From positions 1,802,501 through 1,866,500 of the forward strand of contig CP017315.1 in NCBI GenBank assembly GCA_002005325.1: a DNA stretch of 64,000 bases, given 5' to 3'. Below, one piece after another: positions 16,995 to 25,156 of this stretch. Source of the DNA: Candidatus Tokpelaia hoelldoblerii (lineage in GTDB: Bacteria; Pseudomonadota; Alphaproteobacteria; Rhizobiales; Rhizobiaceae). A program made the position numbers and the translations under genes. Position 1 is the first letter of the stretch. Each line of letters begins with the position of its first letter. The notes beneath the pieces are model-generated. The model ran no database searches and was not told where the DNA came from. It was given only the letters and a program-made list of their open reading frames with translations.

Positions 16995-18068
16995 ATGATA
17001 AAAACCTTTGCTCCTGCGCAAACGCTGGCCACGCTGGATGAACGTTCCAGCGAAATTTTCCGCCGCATTGTTGAAAGCTATCTTCATGATGGCGGGCCGG
17101 TCGGTTCGCGCAACCTGTCGCGCAGCCTCACACAGGCCCTGTCACCGGCCACCATTCGCAATGTCATGAACGATCTTGAGCAACTTGGCCTGATTTACGC
17201 GCCGCATATTTCAGCGGGCCGCCTGCCGACCCAATCGGGTTTGCGGTTTTTTATTGATGCTTTTATGGAAGTGGGTGATCTGCCGCCGGACACACGCACC
17301 TCTATCGAAACACAGATACACGCTGCCGGCAACAGCCAGTCCGTTGAACAGTTTCTGACCGAAGCCAGCCAGATTTTATCCGGCCTGTCACGGGGCGCCG
17401 GACTGGTGCTTGCCACCAAAGGTGAGGGCGCGCTCAAACATATTGAATTTGTCCGTCTTGACCCGCAGCGCGCGCTGGTTGTGCTGGTCATGCAGAACGG
17501 CGATGTGGAAAACCGCATTATCGAACTGCCCGCCGGTGTCACACAGGCGCAGCTGATTGAAGCCGCCAATTACCTCAACGCCCACATACAGGGGCTTAAC
17601 CTGACCGACGCCCGCCGCGAGATCGCCCGTGCCCGCGATACCATCCGCACTGAACTTGACGCGCTTTCCCGGCATCTGGTTGAAACAGGGCTTGCAGTCT
17701 GGGGCGGCACAGCCAATGACCTGCCTGCCCGCCTTATCGTCCGCGGCCGCGCCAATCTGCTTGAGGATATTCAGGCGGGTGATAACCTTGAGCGGTTACG
17801 CACCCTGTTTGATGATCTGGAGCGGCGTGAAAATATGCTGCAGCTGCTTGACCTCGCCGAAACCGGTGAAGGCGTGCGGATTTTTATCGGTTCGGAAAAC
17901 AAACTGTTTTCGCTTTCCGGCTCATCCCTTGTTGTCGCGCCTTATCGCGACAGTGAACAGCGGGTTATCGGCGCGCTTGGCATTATCGGGCCGACACGGC
18001 TGAACTATGCACGGATTGTGCCAATGGTGGATTATACCGCCCGCCTGATCTCACAATTATTGCGATAA
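16995..18068 (+). CDS. hrcA: Heat-inducible transcription repressor HrcA
   Basis: A 357-residue repressor that binds CIRCE operators (in alphaproteobacteria mainly at groESL) and is kept active by GroEL. N-terminal winged helix with LDERSSEIFRRIVESYL and PVGSRNLSR, then LSPATIRNVMNDLEQLGL at about residues 50-67, then the GAF-like domain and a C-terminal dimerisation region (GALGIIGPTRLNYARIVPMVDYTARLI). There is no ribosome-binding site before the ATG and no alternative start fits the conserved N terminus, so translation may be leaderless. grpE follows after 77 bases. Confidence 0.96.
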   Translation: MIKTFAPAQTLATLDERSSEIFRRIVESYLHDGGPVGSRNLSRSLTQALSPATIRNVMNDLEQLGLIYAPHISAGRLPTQSGLRFFIDAFMEVGDLPPDTRTSIETQIHAAGNSQSVEQFLTEASQILSGLSRGAGLVLATKGEGALKHIEFVRLDPQRALVVLVMQNGDVENRIIELPAGVTQAQLIEAANYLNAHIQGLNLTDARREIARARDTIRTELDALSRHLVETGLAVWGGTANDLPARLIVRGRANLLEDIQAGDNLERLRTLFDDLERRENMLQLLDLAETGEGVRIFIGSENKLFSLSGSSLVVAPYRDSEQRVIGALGIIGPTRLNYARIVPMVDYTARLISQLLR

Positions 18069-18145
18069 AGGACAAGAAGGCTTGATTTTTGTGTCATAAA
18101 CCTCAATATCGGGGAAAATGAAATACTGTCAAATATGGATATGTT

Positions 18146-18838
18146 ATGGCTGACGAAAAGCAAACAGGCGAAAACAAACACACCCGGCACGATCTGAAAA
18201 ATCCTAAAGACCGTGATACATTGAAACGCGCCGCGGATGAAATGCTCAAAACCCGGAAGAAAGACCAACCGGAAGAAGGAGCGGAAGATGCGGCCTTTGC
18301 TGCTGATTCGGCGGTTACGGAAGAAGGCGCCGAGTTGAAAAACGAGATTTTGCGGCTTGCTGCCGATAATACCGAGCTGAAAAACCAGCTTTTGCGGCTT
18401 GCCGCCGATATGGAAAATCTGCGCCGCCGCACCCAGCGTGATGTGAACGACGCCAAAACCTATGCGATTGCCAATTTTGCCCGCGATATGCTCTCCGTTG
18501 CTGACAATCTCTCGCGGGCGCTGGCTGCCATTCCCCCTGAAGCACGCGAGAACGACGCCAATGTGAAGGCTCTCAGTGAAGGGGTGGACATGACAGAACG
18601 TGCCATGATGGCGGCGATGGAACGTAACGGTGTGAAAAAAATTGAGCCGGAGGGGCACAAATTTGACCCCAATTTCCATCAGGCTATGTTTGAAGTCCCC
18701 GATACAACAGTGCCGAACAATACAGTGACACAGGTTGTGCAGGCCGGTTACACCATTGGCGACCGCGTGCTGCGCCCGGCCATGGTCGGCGTTGCCAAAG
18801 GCGGGGCAAAGGCAGAAAGCCCGGCCGGCAAGGATTGA
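18146..18838 (+). CDS. grpE: Nucleotide exchange factor GrpE
   Basis: A 230-residue protein that releases ADP from DnaK. It has a charged N-terminal region, a long coiled coil and a C-terminal beta wing (HQAMFEVPDTTVPNNTVTQVVQAGYTIGDRVLRPAMVGVAKG). Within the coiled coil, residues about 63-90 consist of two in-register 14-residue units sharing the pattern ELKN-x-x-LRLAAD. This looks like an internal duplication of two heptads (DNA 18332-18373 and 18374-18415). A CTTG...CCTCAATAT stretch at 18081-18109, inside the hrcA-grpE gap, might be a heat-shock promoter. A strong bidirectional terminator follows. Confidence 0.96.
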   Translation: MADEKQTGENKHTRHDLKNPKDRDTLKRAADEMLKTRKKDQPEEGAEDAAFAADSAVTEEGAELKNEILRLAADNTELKNQLLRLAADMENLRRRTQRDVNDAKTYAIANFARDMLSVADNLSRALAAIPPEARENDANVKALSEGVDMTERAMMAAMERNGVKKIEPEGHKFDPNFHQAMFEVPDTTVPNNTVTQVVQAGYTIGDRVLRPAMVGVAKGGAKAESPAGKD

Positions 18839-18847
18839 GCAGACAAT

Positions 18848-18879
18848 AAAAAACCCCGCTGTGAAAGCGGGGTTTTTTT
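18848..18879. terminator. Bidirectional terminator between grpE and rpmE
   Basis: A perfect 13-bp stem (18848-18860 with 18866-18878) and a five-base loop, with A runs on the left and T runs on the right. It works as a Rho-independent terminator for grpE on the plus strand and for rpmE on the minus strand. Confidence 0.9.
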
Positions 18880-18922
18880 ACAAGATGACTTGCCAGGCAG
18901 AACAGTCTGACAGATTGCCGTT

Positions 18923-19144
18923 TTAGAGGCCGAGATTGCCGAAACGGTTTTTGAACTTGGAAACGCGGCCGCCACGGTCAACCAAGGTCTGTGAACCGCC
19001 TGTCCATGCCGGATGGGTGGTCGGGTCGATATCGAGATTCATGGTATCGCCTTCCTTGCCCCAGGTTGAACGGGTCAGATATTCGGTACCATCAGTCATA
19101 ACAACCTTGATGGTGTGGTAGTCGGGATGAATGTCAGCTTTCAT
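18923..19144 (-). CDS. rpmE: 50S ribosomal protein L31
   Basis: A 73-residue L31 (MKADIHPDYHTIKVVMTDGT at the start, later STWGKEGDTMNLDIDPTTHPAWTGG). It lacks the zinc-binding cysteines of the CxxC type, as is usual for this alphaproteobacterial form. The start at 19144 has an AGGAAGTTGC site; the frame continues upstream but without homology. Its transcript ends in the terminator shared with grpE. Confidence 0.96.
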   Translation of the reverse strand: MKADIHPDYHTIKVVMTDGTEYLTRSTWGKEGDTMNLDIDPTTHPAWTGGSQTLVDRGGRVSKFKNRFGNLGL

Positions 19145-19315
19145 AGTGCAACTTCCTGAATTTGCTTGTCCTGCCGGAAACTCACTGAAATATGCTTCAG
19201 GGGGTGTCATCCAAGCATTTGTCTGTTAAAAAAGCCCTGACAGGTCAAAGGCTTCCAAAATTTTGAATCTGCCTATACAACATTATGACCATAATAATCA
19301 AGGGTGCAGACAAAA

Positions 19316-21115
19316 ATGGCTGATTCTTTTCCCTCACAGCAGACAAATCACCGCATAACCGCACCAAAGAAACACAATTTACGCCCGCTGGCGCGCCTTT
19401 ATCCCTATATTGGCCGCAACAAGCGCCTGGTCTGCACGGCGCTTGTTGCCCTTTTTGGCGCCGCGGGCGCCATGCTTGCCCTGCCGGTGGCGGTGCGCCG
19501 TATGCTTGACCACGGCTTCACCGGTACAGATGGCGGCACGATGAATTCATACTTTATCATCCTGCTGGCGCTTGCCGCCTTTCTGGCGCTGACATCCGCC
19601 ATTCGCTATTACAGCGTCATCACCTTGGGCGAACGGGTGGTTGCTGATTTGCGCCGCGATGTTTTTGCCCATCTTTCCACCCTTTCCACCCCCTTTTACG
19701 ACCGCTCCCATTCGGGCGAGCTGGTCTCCCGCCTTGCCGCTGACACAACGCAAATCCGCTCGGCTGTCGGCGCCACCGCTTCCATTGCCCTGCGCAACCT
19801 GATCATGGCCATCGGCGCCATTATCATGATGGTGGTGACCAGCGTTAAGTTATCCGCCCTTGTGCTGCTCGCCATTCCTGTCGTTGTCATTCCGCTTATC
19901 GGCTTTGGCCGCAAGGTGCGCGCCCATACCCGCCGCGCCCAGGACAGGCTGGCGGATGCCAATGCCCTGGCCGGCGAGCAGATTTCTGCCATGCGCACCG
20001 TACAGGCCTTCAACGCCGAACACCTTGTCAGTGCGCGTTTTTCCGCATTGGTCAACACCGCTTTTCGCGCGGCGCGCCAATCGATTCTCTCACGGGCTCT
20101 TTTAACAGGGTTAGCGATTTTCATGGTGTTCGGCAGCGTTGTCGGCGTTTTATGGATCGGCTCGCATGACACGCTCAACGGCACAATGAGCGCGGGCGCG
20201 CTGGGGCAGTTTGTGCTCTACGCCATTTTTGCCGCCAGTGCCTTCGGCCAGTTGTCGGAAGTCGGGGCAGAGCTGGCGCAGGCCACCGGCGCGGCAGAGC
20301 GTCTGGCTGAATTGCTTGACGAAAAAGCCACCATAAAGACACCGGAAAATCCGTTGCCCCTGCCTGAACCGCCACAGGGCAACGTTGTTTTTGACCATGT
20401 GCGTTTTGCCTATCCCGTCCGGCCGGATATCACCGTTCTTGCTGATTTGAGTTTTACTGTCAAGGCAGGCGAGACCGTGGCGATTGTCGGCGCTTCCGGA
20501 GCGGGCAAAAGCACGATTTTTTCACTGCTCCTGCGCTTTTACGACCCGCTTGCCGGTACGGTCTCGCTTGACGGGGTTGATTTGCGACAGGCTGATTTGC
20601 ATCAGTTGCGGACGCGGTTTGCCTATGTAGCGCAGGACTTAACCATTTTTGACGGCACGTTACGCGACAATATCGCCTTTGGCTGTGAAACCGCCCGTGA
20701 AGAAGATATTATAAAGGCTGCCCGGGCCGCCAATGCCTATGACTTTATCACCGCCCTGCCGGAAGGCCCGGGCGCCCGGGTGGGTGAGCGCGGCCTTGCG
20801 CTTTCAGGCGGGCAGAAACAGCGCATTGCCATTGCCCGCGCCATTTTGCGCAATGCGCCGGTGCTGCTGCTGGATGAGGCCACCTCGGCGCTGGACGCCG
20901 AAAGCGAGCAACTGGTGCAAAAAGCCCTTGAAGGGCTGATGAAAAACCGCACCACACTGGTGATTGCCCACCGGCTCGCAACAGTGCTGAAAGCAGACCG
21001 GATTGTGGTGATACAGAACGGACAGATTGTTGAGACAGGCAAACATGAAAGCCTGATGAAGCAAGACGGCTTTTATGCCCGCCTCGCCCGATTGCAATTT
21101 GCCGGACAGGCATAA
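19316..21115 (+). CDS. ABC exporter, fused permease and ATPase (MsbA-like)
   Basis: A 599-residue half-transporter. The N-terminal half has six predicted membrane helices (first VCTALVALFGAAGAMLALPV), and the C-terminal half is an ATPase with Walker A GASGAGKST, signature LSGGQKQR, Walker B VLLLDEATSALDAES and the switch histidine in VIAHRLAT. It should work as a homodimer in the inner membrane. Lipid, lipid A or multidrug export are all possible for this family and cannot be separated here. The ATG at 19316 follows AAGGGTGCAGACAAAA; a GTG at 19304 is an alternative that would leave no room for the binding site. It is divergent from rpmE, as in relatives. Confidence 0.92.
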   Translation: MADSFPSQQTNHRITAPKKHNLRPLARLYPYIGRNKRLVCTALVALFGAAGAMLALPVAVRRMLDHGFTGTDGGTMNSYFIILLALAAFLALTSAIRYYSVITLGERVVADLRRDVFAHLSTLSTPFYDRSHSGELVSRLAADTTQIRSAVGATASIALRNLIMAIGAIIMMVVTSVKLSALVLLAIPVVVIPLIGFGRKVRAHTRRAQDRLADANALAGEQISAMRTVQAFNAEHLVSARFSALVNTAFRAARQSILSRALLTGLAIFMVFGSVVGVLWIGSHDTLNGTMSAGALGQFVLYAIFAASAFGQLSEVGAELAQATGAAERLAELLDEKATIKTPENPLPLPEPPQGNVVFDHVRFAYPVRPDITVLADLSFTVKAGETVAIVGASGAGKSTIFSLLLRFYDPLAGTVSLDGVDLRQADLHQLRTRFAYVAQDLTIFDGTLRDNIAFGCETAREEDIIKAARAANAYDFITALPEGPGARVGERGLALSGGQKQRIAIARAILRNAPVLLLDEATSALDAESEQLVQKALEGLMKNRTTLVIAHRLATVLKADRIVVIQNGQIVETGKHESLMKQDGFYARLARLQFAGQA

Positions 21116-21166
21116 CAATAAGGCAAAATTTCGCCAAAACAGGTTTTGTTCCAGCTGAAAACGCAA

Positions 21167-21214
21167 GGCAGCCATGCAAACTTCGCACTCCTCCTTTCAG
21201 GCGGGCTGCCTTAT
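21167..21214 (+). terminator. Possible terminator after the ABC exporter
   Basis: An inverted repeat GGCAGCC (21167-21173) and GGCTGCC (21204-21210) with a 30-base loop, followed by TTATCTT. The stem is short and the loop large, so this is a weak call. Confidence 0.35.
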
Positions 21215-21294
21215 CTTAAGGCTCAAGATGAACAGCTCGCAATCGCACAAATGAAATCCGCTTTGTGCAGGGGCTTTTAAGACAGGGTAAACAC

Positions 21295-21441
21295 ATGAAA
21301 CTGCTTCGTTCTTTTAATAACTGGCGCCGTTACCGCAACACCGTCAATGAACTCAACCGTCTTTCAACTTACGAGTTGAATGACCTTGGCATCAACCGTT
21401 CAGAAATCCGTTCGATTGCATGGCGCGCCTGCAACAGATAA
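21295..21441 (+). CDS. DUF1127 (YjiS-like) small basic protein
   Basis: A 48-residue arginine-rich protein starting MKLLRSFNNWRRYRN and continuing with LNRLSTYELNDLGINRSEIRSIA. The L-x-x-L-s-x-x-e-L-x-D-I/L-G-I-x-R pattern is the DUF1127 domain. Short DUF1127 proteins in alphaproteobacteria have been linked to RNA turnover and to phosphate and carbon stress; which of these applies here is unknown. A GACAGGG stretch upstream of the ATG serves as ribosome-binding site. It is monocistronic, with two Rho-independent terminators immediately downstream. Confidence 0.9.
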   Translation: MKLLRSFNNWRRYRNTVNELNRLSTYELNDLGINRSEIRSIAWRACNR

Positions 21442-21483
21442 TTGTTATTTTCAGGGCTTTTTCTCCTCCCATGCCCTGAGATA

Positions 21484-21525
21484 GAAAACCGGTTCTTCCT
21501 CCTCCCGAACCGGTTTTCGTTTTTC
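21484..21525 (+). terminator. First terminator after the DUF1127 gene
   Basis: A perfect 12-bp stem (21484-21495 with 21507-21518), pyrimidine-rich 11-base loop and a following GTTTTTC run. Confidence 0.9.
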
Positions 21526-21555
21526 GCAAAAACTTGCTTTTTGTTTTTACGCCTG

Positions 21556-21589
21556 AAAAGAACCCGCTGCGGGCAGCGGGTTCTTTTTT
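21556..21589 (+). terminator. Second, tandem terminator
   Basis: A stem of at least 12 bp (21558-21569 with 21574-21585), four-base loop, followed by a T run to 21589. Only 31 bases separate it from the first terminator, so read-through into the next gene should be very low. Confidence 0.88.
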
Positions 21590-21641
21590 ATCACAAGCCG
21601 CCTCCTTGTTTTTTACCGGCGGATTGCCTATTTTCCCGGCT

Positions 21642-22358
21642 ATGCTTTTCGATTCCATCCTCCTTGCGTTAAAACGCCTTGTCACACCGCAGTTTCGTTC
21701 CATGCTGTGGAAATCACTCGGCTTGACTGTGTTGATGCTGGTGCTGGCATGGCTTGGCCTGCGCACCCTGTTTTACACGACACTTGCGCCATGGCTTGCG
21801 ACATTTTTCCCTGATATGCCCGCCTGGTTCCATTGGTTCGGCGTTGTCGGCACATTTCTCTTTGCTCTTGTTTTCGGTATCGGCCTTGCCACGGCACTGG
21901 CATTTCTGATTGCGCCGCTCACCGCACTTGTCGGCAGTTTTTTTATTGATGAGGCGGCAGATATCATTGAAAAAAAGAACTACCGCACCGACAAGCCTGG
22001 CAAAGCCATGCCGCTTGGCCGAGCCTTGCTGATAGCTTTCCGCTTTCTGGGCTTAAGCCTTCTCGGCAACGCATTTGTGCTTTTATGCCTGCTGTTTGCC
22101 CCCGGGCTGCATATGATTGCCTTTCTGGTTATCAACGGCTATCTGCTGGGGCGGGAGTATTTTGAATTTGCCGCGGTGCGCCTGCGGCCGGAAAAGCAGG
22201 CAAAGCAGTTTTATCAGAAAAACGCCCTTACAGTTTTTCTCGGCGGTCTGGCGATTGCCGTTTTCCTGTCAATCCCGCTGCTCAATCTGCTCACCCCGCT
22301 GTTTGCCGCTGCGTTGATGGTGCATCTGCATAAAAAACTTTCCCACGCCAAAGCCTGA
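21642..22358 (+). CDS. EI24/CysZ-like integral membrane protein
   Basis: A 238-residue membrane protein with about five to six hydrophobic segments. It has the layout of the EI24 domain family, to which the sulfate-uptake protein CysZ belongs (LLALKRLVTPQFRSMLW at the start, ALAFLIAPLTALVGSFFIDEAADIIE in the middle, VINGYLLGREYFEFAAVRLRP late). Sulfate transport is inferred from the family and not supported by neighbours. I chose the ATG at 21642 because the longer frame would run through the terminator at 21556-21589. Ribosome-binding site is weak. Confidence 0.8.
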   Translation: MLFDSILLALKRLVTPQFRSMLWKSLGLTVLMLVLAWLGLRTLFYTTLAPWLATFFPDMPAWFHWFGVVGTFLFALVFGIGLATALAFLIAPLTALVGSFFIDEAADIIEKKNYRTDKPGKAMPLGRALLIAFRFLGLSLLGNAFVLLCLLFAPGLHMIAFLVINGYLLGREYFEFAAVRLRPEKQAKQFYQKNALTVFLGGLAIAVFLSIPLLNLLTPLFAAALMVHLHKKLSHAKA

Positions 22359-22414
22359 AACAATTTTATGCGACAATCTCGACAAAGCCGCGAATTTGTG
22401 GGATGTAAGACGCT

Positions 22415-23086
22415 ATGGATCTGGATATCAAAATTTGCGGGTTGAAAACAGAGGAAGCGCTAGAGGCCGCACTGGCCGGAAGCGCAAGCCATGTCGGCTT
22501 TGTGTTTTTTGAAAAAAGCCCGCGCCATGCGCCGATACCGTTGATAAGCACGTTAAGCCGCCGGATTGCCGGCCGCGCCAGAACCGTCATTGTGACAGTT
22601 GATGCTGATAACGCCACACTGGATGAGCTTGTCCATCTGGCAAAACCGGACCTGCTGCAATTGCATGGCGGGGAAACACCGCGCCGCGTGGCGGAAATCA
22701 AAAACCGCTATCATTTACCGGTCATGAAGGCGATCAGCATTCACAATGCCTCGGATCTGCACAATATCACTCCCTATACAGGCATTGCCGACCGGCTGCT
22801 GTTTGACGCCAAAGCGCCAAAAGGCTCTGTTCTGCCCGGCGGCAATGGTGCAAGTTTTGACTGGAGCATTTTAAACGCCCTTGACACCGCCACTGACTAT
22901 ATGCTGTCCGGCGGCCTGCGGGCAAATAATATCGCCATGGCACTGAAAACAACAGGCACACGGGGTATTGATATATCATCCGGTGTCGAATCAGCGCCGG
23001 GTATCAAGGATACGGCGCTGATTGAGACGTTTTTTGCTGCCCTGGCGCAAGCCCGCGAAGGAGGAAACAAACACAATGATAACTGA
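22415..23086 (+). CDS. trpF: Phosphoribosylanthranilate isomerase
   Basis: A 223-residue TIM-barrel enzyme that isomerises phosphoribosylanthranilate to CdRP in tryptophan synthesis. The start IKICGLKTEEALEAA contains the catalytic cysteine, with VGFVFF after it; the C-terminal LSGGLRANNIAMAL and GIDISSGVE are the phosphate-binding loops. It overlaps the start of trpB by 11 bases, which indicates translational coupling. First gene of trpF-trpB-trpA-accD-folC. Confidence 0.96.
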   Translation: MDLDIKICGLKTEEALEAALAGSASHVGFVFFEKSPRHAPIPLISTLSRRIAGRARTVIVTVDADNATLDELVHLAKPDLLQLHGGETPRRVAEIKNRYHLPVMKAISIHNASDLHNITPYTGIADRLLFDAKAPKGSVLPGGNGASFDWSILNALDTATDYMLSGGLRANNIAMALKTTGTRGIDISSGVESAPGIKDTALIETFFAALAQAREGGNKHNDN

Positions 23087-24308
23087 TATGGAAAAACCGG
23101 CGGATTTGAATTCCTATCGCAATGGACCCGACGAGGCGGGAATGTTCGGCATATTTGGCGGGCGGTTTGTGGCCGAAACCCTGATGCCGCTGATTCTGGA
23201 CCTGCAACAGGCCTATGAAGACGCAAGCAATGACCCGGCGTTTCAGGCCGAACTCGCAGCGCTTTCCACGCATTATGCCGGCAGGCCGTCCAAGCTTTAC
23301 TATGCTGAACGGCTTTCCGCCCATTTGGGCGGAGCAAAAATCTATCTCAAGCGCGAAGATCTCAACCATACCGGCAGCCACAAGATCAACAATTGCCTTG
23401 GGCAGATTCTGCTGGCGAAGCGCATGGGCAAAACACGCATTATCGCCGAAACCGGCGCCGGTCAGCATGGTGTGGCGAGCGCCACTGTGGCTGCGCGTTT
23501 CGGCTTCCCCTGTGTGGTTTATATGGGCGCAACGGACGTTGAGCGGCAAAAGCCCAATGTATTCCGCATGAATTTGCTTGGCGCAGAAGTCAAGGCTGTC
23601 AGCGCCGGGAATGGCACCTTGAAAGACGCGATGAATGAAGCATTGCGCGACTGGGTCAGCAATGTGCACGACACCTATTATCTGATCGGCACAGCGGCAG
23701 GCCCGCATCCCTACCCGAAAATGGTGCGGGATTTTCAGGCGAAAATCGGCGAGGAAGCCCGCGCGCAGATGCTGGAGCGTGAAGACCGTCTGCCCGATAT
23801 GATTATCGCCGCAGTCGGTGGCGGTTCCAACGCCATCGGCCTGTTTCATCCTTTCCTCAATGACTCAAATGTGCAGATTATCGGTGTTGAAGCCGGTGGC
23901 CGCGGTCTTGAGGGGGAAGAGCATTGCGCGTCAATGACTGCGGGAAAACCCGGCGTGCTGCATGGCAACCGCACCTATCTTCTGCAAAATACCGACGGGC
24001 AAATTCTGGAAGGGCATTCGGTTTCCGCCGGGCTGGATTATCCGGGTGTCGGCCCTGAACACGCATGGCTGCATGACAGCGGCCGTGTTGATTATGTGCC
24101 GATACTGGACCATGAAGCGCTTGACGCCTTTCAGCTTCTAACCCGCACGGAAGGGATTATACCGGCGCTTGAATCCGCTCATGCGGTGGCTGAAGCCGTC
24201 AAACGCGCGCCCCGAATGAACAAGGACCAGATTATCATTGTCAATCTTTCCGGCCGTGGCGACAAGGATGTTCACACCGTTGGCAAATTGCTTGGCATGG
24301 ATATGTAG
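23076..24308 (+). CDS. trpB: Tryptophan synthase beta chain
   Basis: A 410-residue PLP enzyme that condenses indole with serine. The PLP lysine is about residue 103 in NHTGSHKINN, and the PLP phosphate loop GGGSNAIG and SVSAGLDYPGVGPEHA are intact. The ATG at 23076 lies inside the end of trpF and follows an AAGGAGG site; MEKPAD at 23088 is an alternative. It works with TrpA, encoded next, in an alpha2-beta2 complex with an indole tunnel. Confidence 0.98.
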   Translation: MITDMEKPADLNSYRNGPDEAGMFGIFGGRFVAETLMPLILDLQQAYEDASNDPAFQAELAALSTHYAGRPSKLYYAERLSAHLGGAKIYLKREDLNHTGSHKINNCLGQILLAKRMGKTRIIAETGAGQHGVASATVAARFGFPCVVYMGATDVERQKPNVFRMNLLGAEVKAVSAGNGTLKDAMNEALRDWVSNVHDTYYLIGTAAGPHPYPKMVRDFQAKIGEEARAQMLEREDRLPDMIIAAVGGGSNAIGLFHPFLNDSNVQIIGVEAGGRGLEGEEHCASMTAGKPGVLHGNRTYLLQNTDGQILEGHSVSAGLDYPGVGPEHAWLHDSGRVDYVPILDHEALDAFQLLTRTEGIIPALESAHAVAEAVKRAPRMNKDQIIIVNLSGRGDKDVHTVGKLLGMDM

Positions 24309-24317
24309 GAGGGGATG

Positions 24318-25130
24318 ATGACAACACGAATCACACAGAAATTTGCTGCCCTCAAGCGAGAAAACCGCGCCGCACTGGTAACTTATATCATGGCGGGCGA
24401 CCCTGATTACGCCACAGCGCTTGACGTTATGAAAACTCTGCCACAGGCGGGAGCTGATATTATCGAGCTTGGCATGCCGTTTTCCGACCCCATGGCTGAT
24501 GGGCCGGTGATACAGGCAGCAGGCCGGCGGGCGCTCGAAAACCAGACACTGGCAAAAACCCTTGAACTGGTGCGCGCTTTCCGGACCAGCGATATAACAA
24601 CCCCCATTGTTTTAATGGGCTATTACAATCCGGTTTATGTTTATGGCGTTGAGAAATTTCTGCGCGAGGCCAGGGCTGCCGGTCTTGACGGGCTGCTGGT
24701 GGTGGATCTGCCGCCGGAAATGGACGCCGAATTGTGCCTGCCGGCGCGCGCCGCCGGAATTGATTTTATCCGGCTCGCCACGCCGACCACAGATGAAAAA
24801 CGTTTGCCGACAGTGCTGGAAAACAGCTCCGGCTTTGTTTATTATGTTTCCATGACAGGCGTCACCGGCAAAACGCTGGGCAATACTCTTGATGATGTGA
24901 CAGCCGCCGTGCAGCGTATCAAACAACATACGGCTTTGCCAATTGCTGTCGGATTTGGTATAAAGACTGCAGAGCAAGTGGCAAAAATCGCCACGGCAGC
25001 TGACGGCGCAGTGGTTGGTTCAGCAATTGTCAATGCCATTGCGCAAACACTGGACGGGGAAGGCCGGATTGCCGGCACACCGGTTCAGGCGGCAGGTGAT
25101 GTTGTGCGCCATTTGCGTGCCGCTCTGTAA
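24318..25130 (+). CDS. trpA: Tryptophan synthase alpha chain
   Basis: A 270-residue TIM barrel that splits indole-3-glycerol phosphate. The catalytic glutamate is in IIELGMPFSDPMADGP and the aspartate in LLVVDLPPE; GVTGKTLG and VGFGIKTAEQV follow. Two in-frame ATG codons (24315, 24318) follow an AGGAGGGG site that overlaps the trpB stop; 24318 leaves better spacing. Operon member with trpB and accD. Confidence 0.97.
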   Translation: MTTRITQKFAALKRENRAALVTYIMAGDPDYATALDVMKTLPQAGADIIELGMPFSDPMADGPVIQAAGRRALENQTLAKTLELVRAFRTSDITTPIVLMGYYNPVYVYGVEKFLREARAAGLDGLLVVDLPPEMDAELCLPARAAGIDFIRLATPTTDEKRLPTVLENSSGFVYYVSMTGVTGKTLGNTLDDVTAAVQRIKQHTALPIAVGFGIKTAEQVAKIATAADGAVVGSAIVNAIAQTLDGEGRIAGTPVQAAGDVVRHLRAAL

Positions 25131-25156
25131 ATTGTATAAAGGAAAAGGTGCAAACG

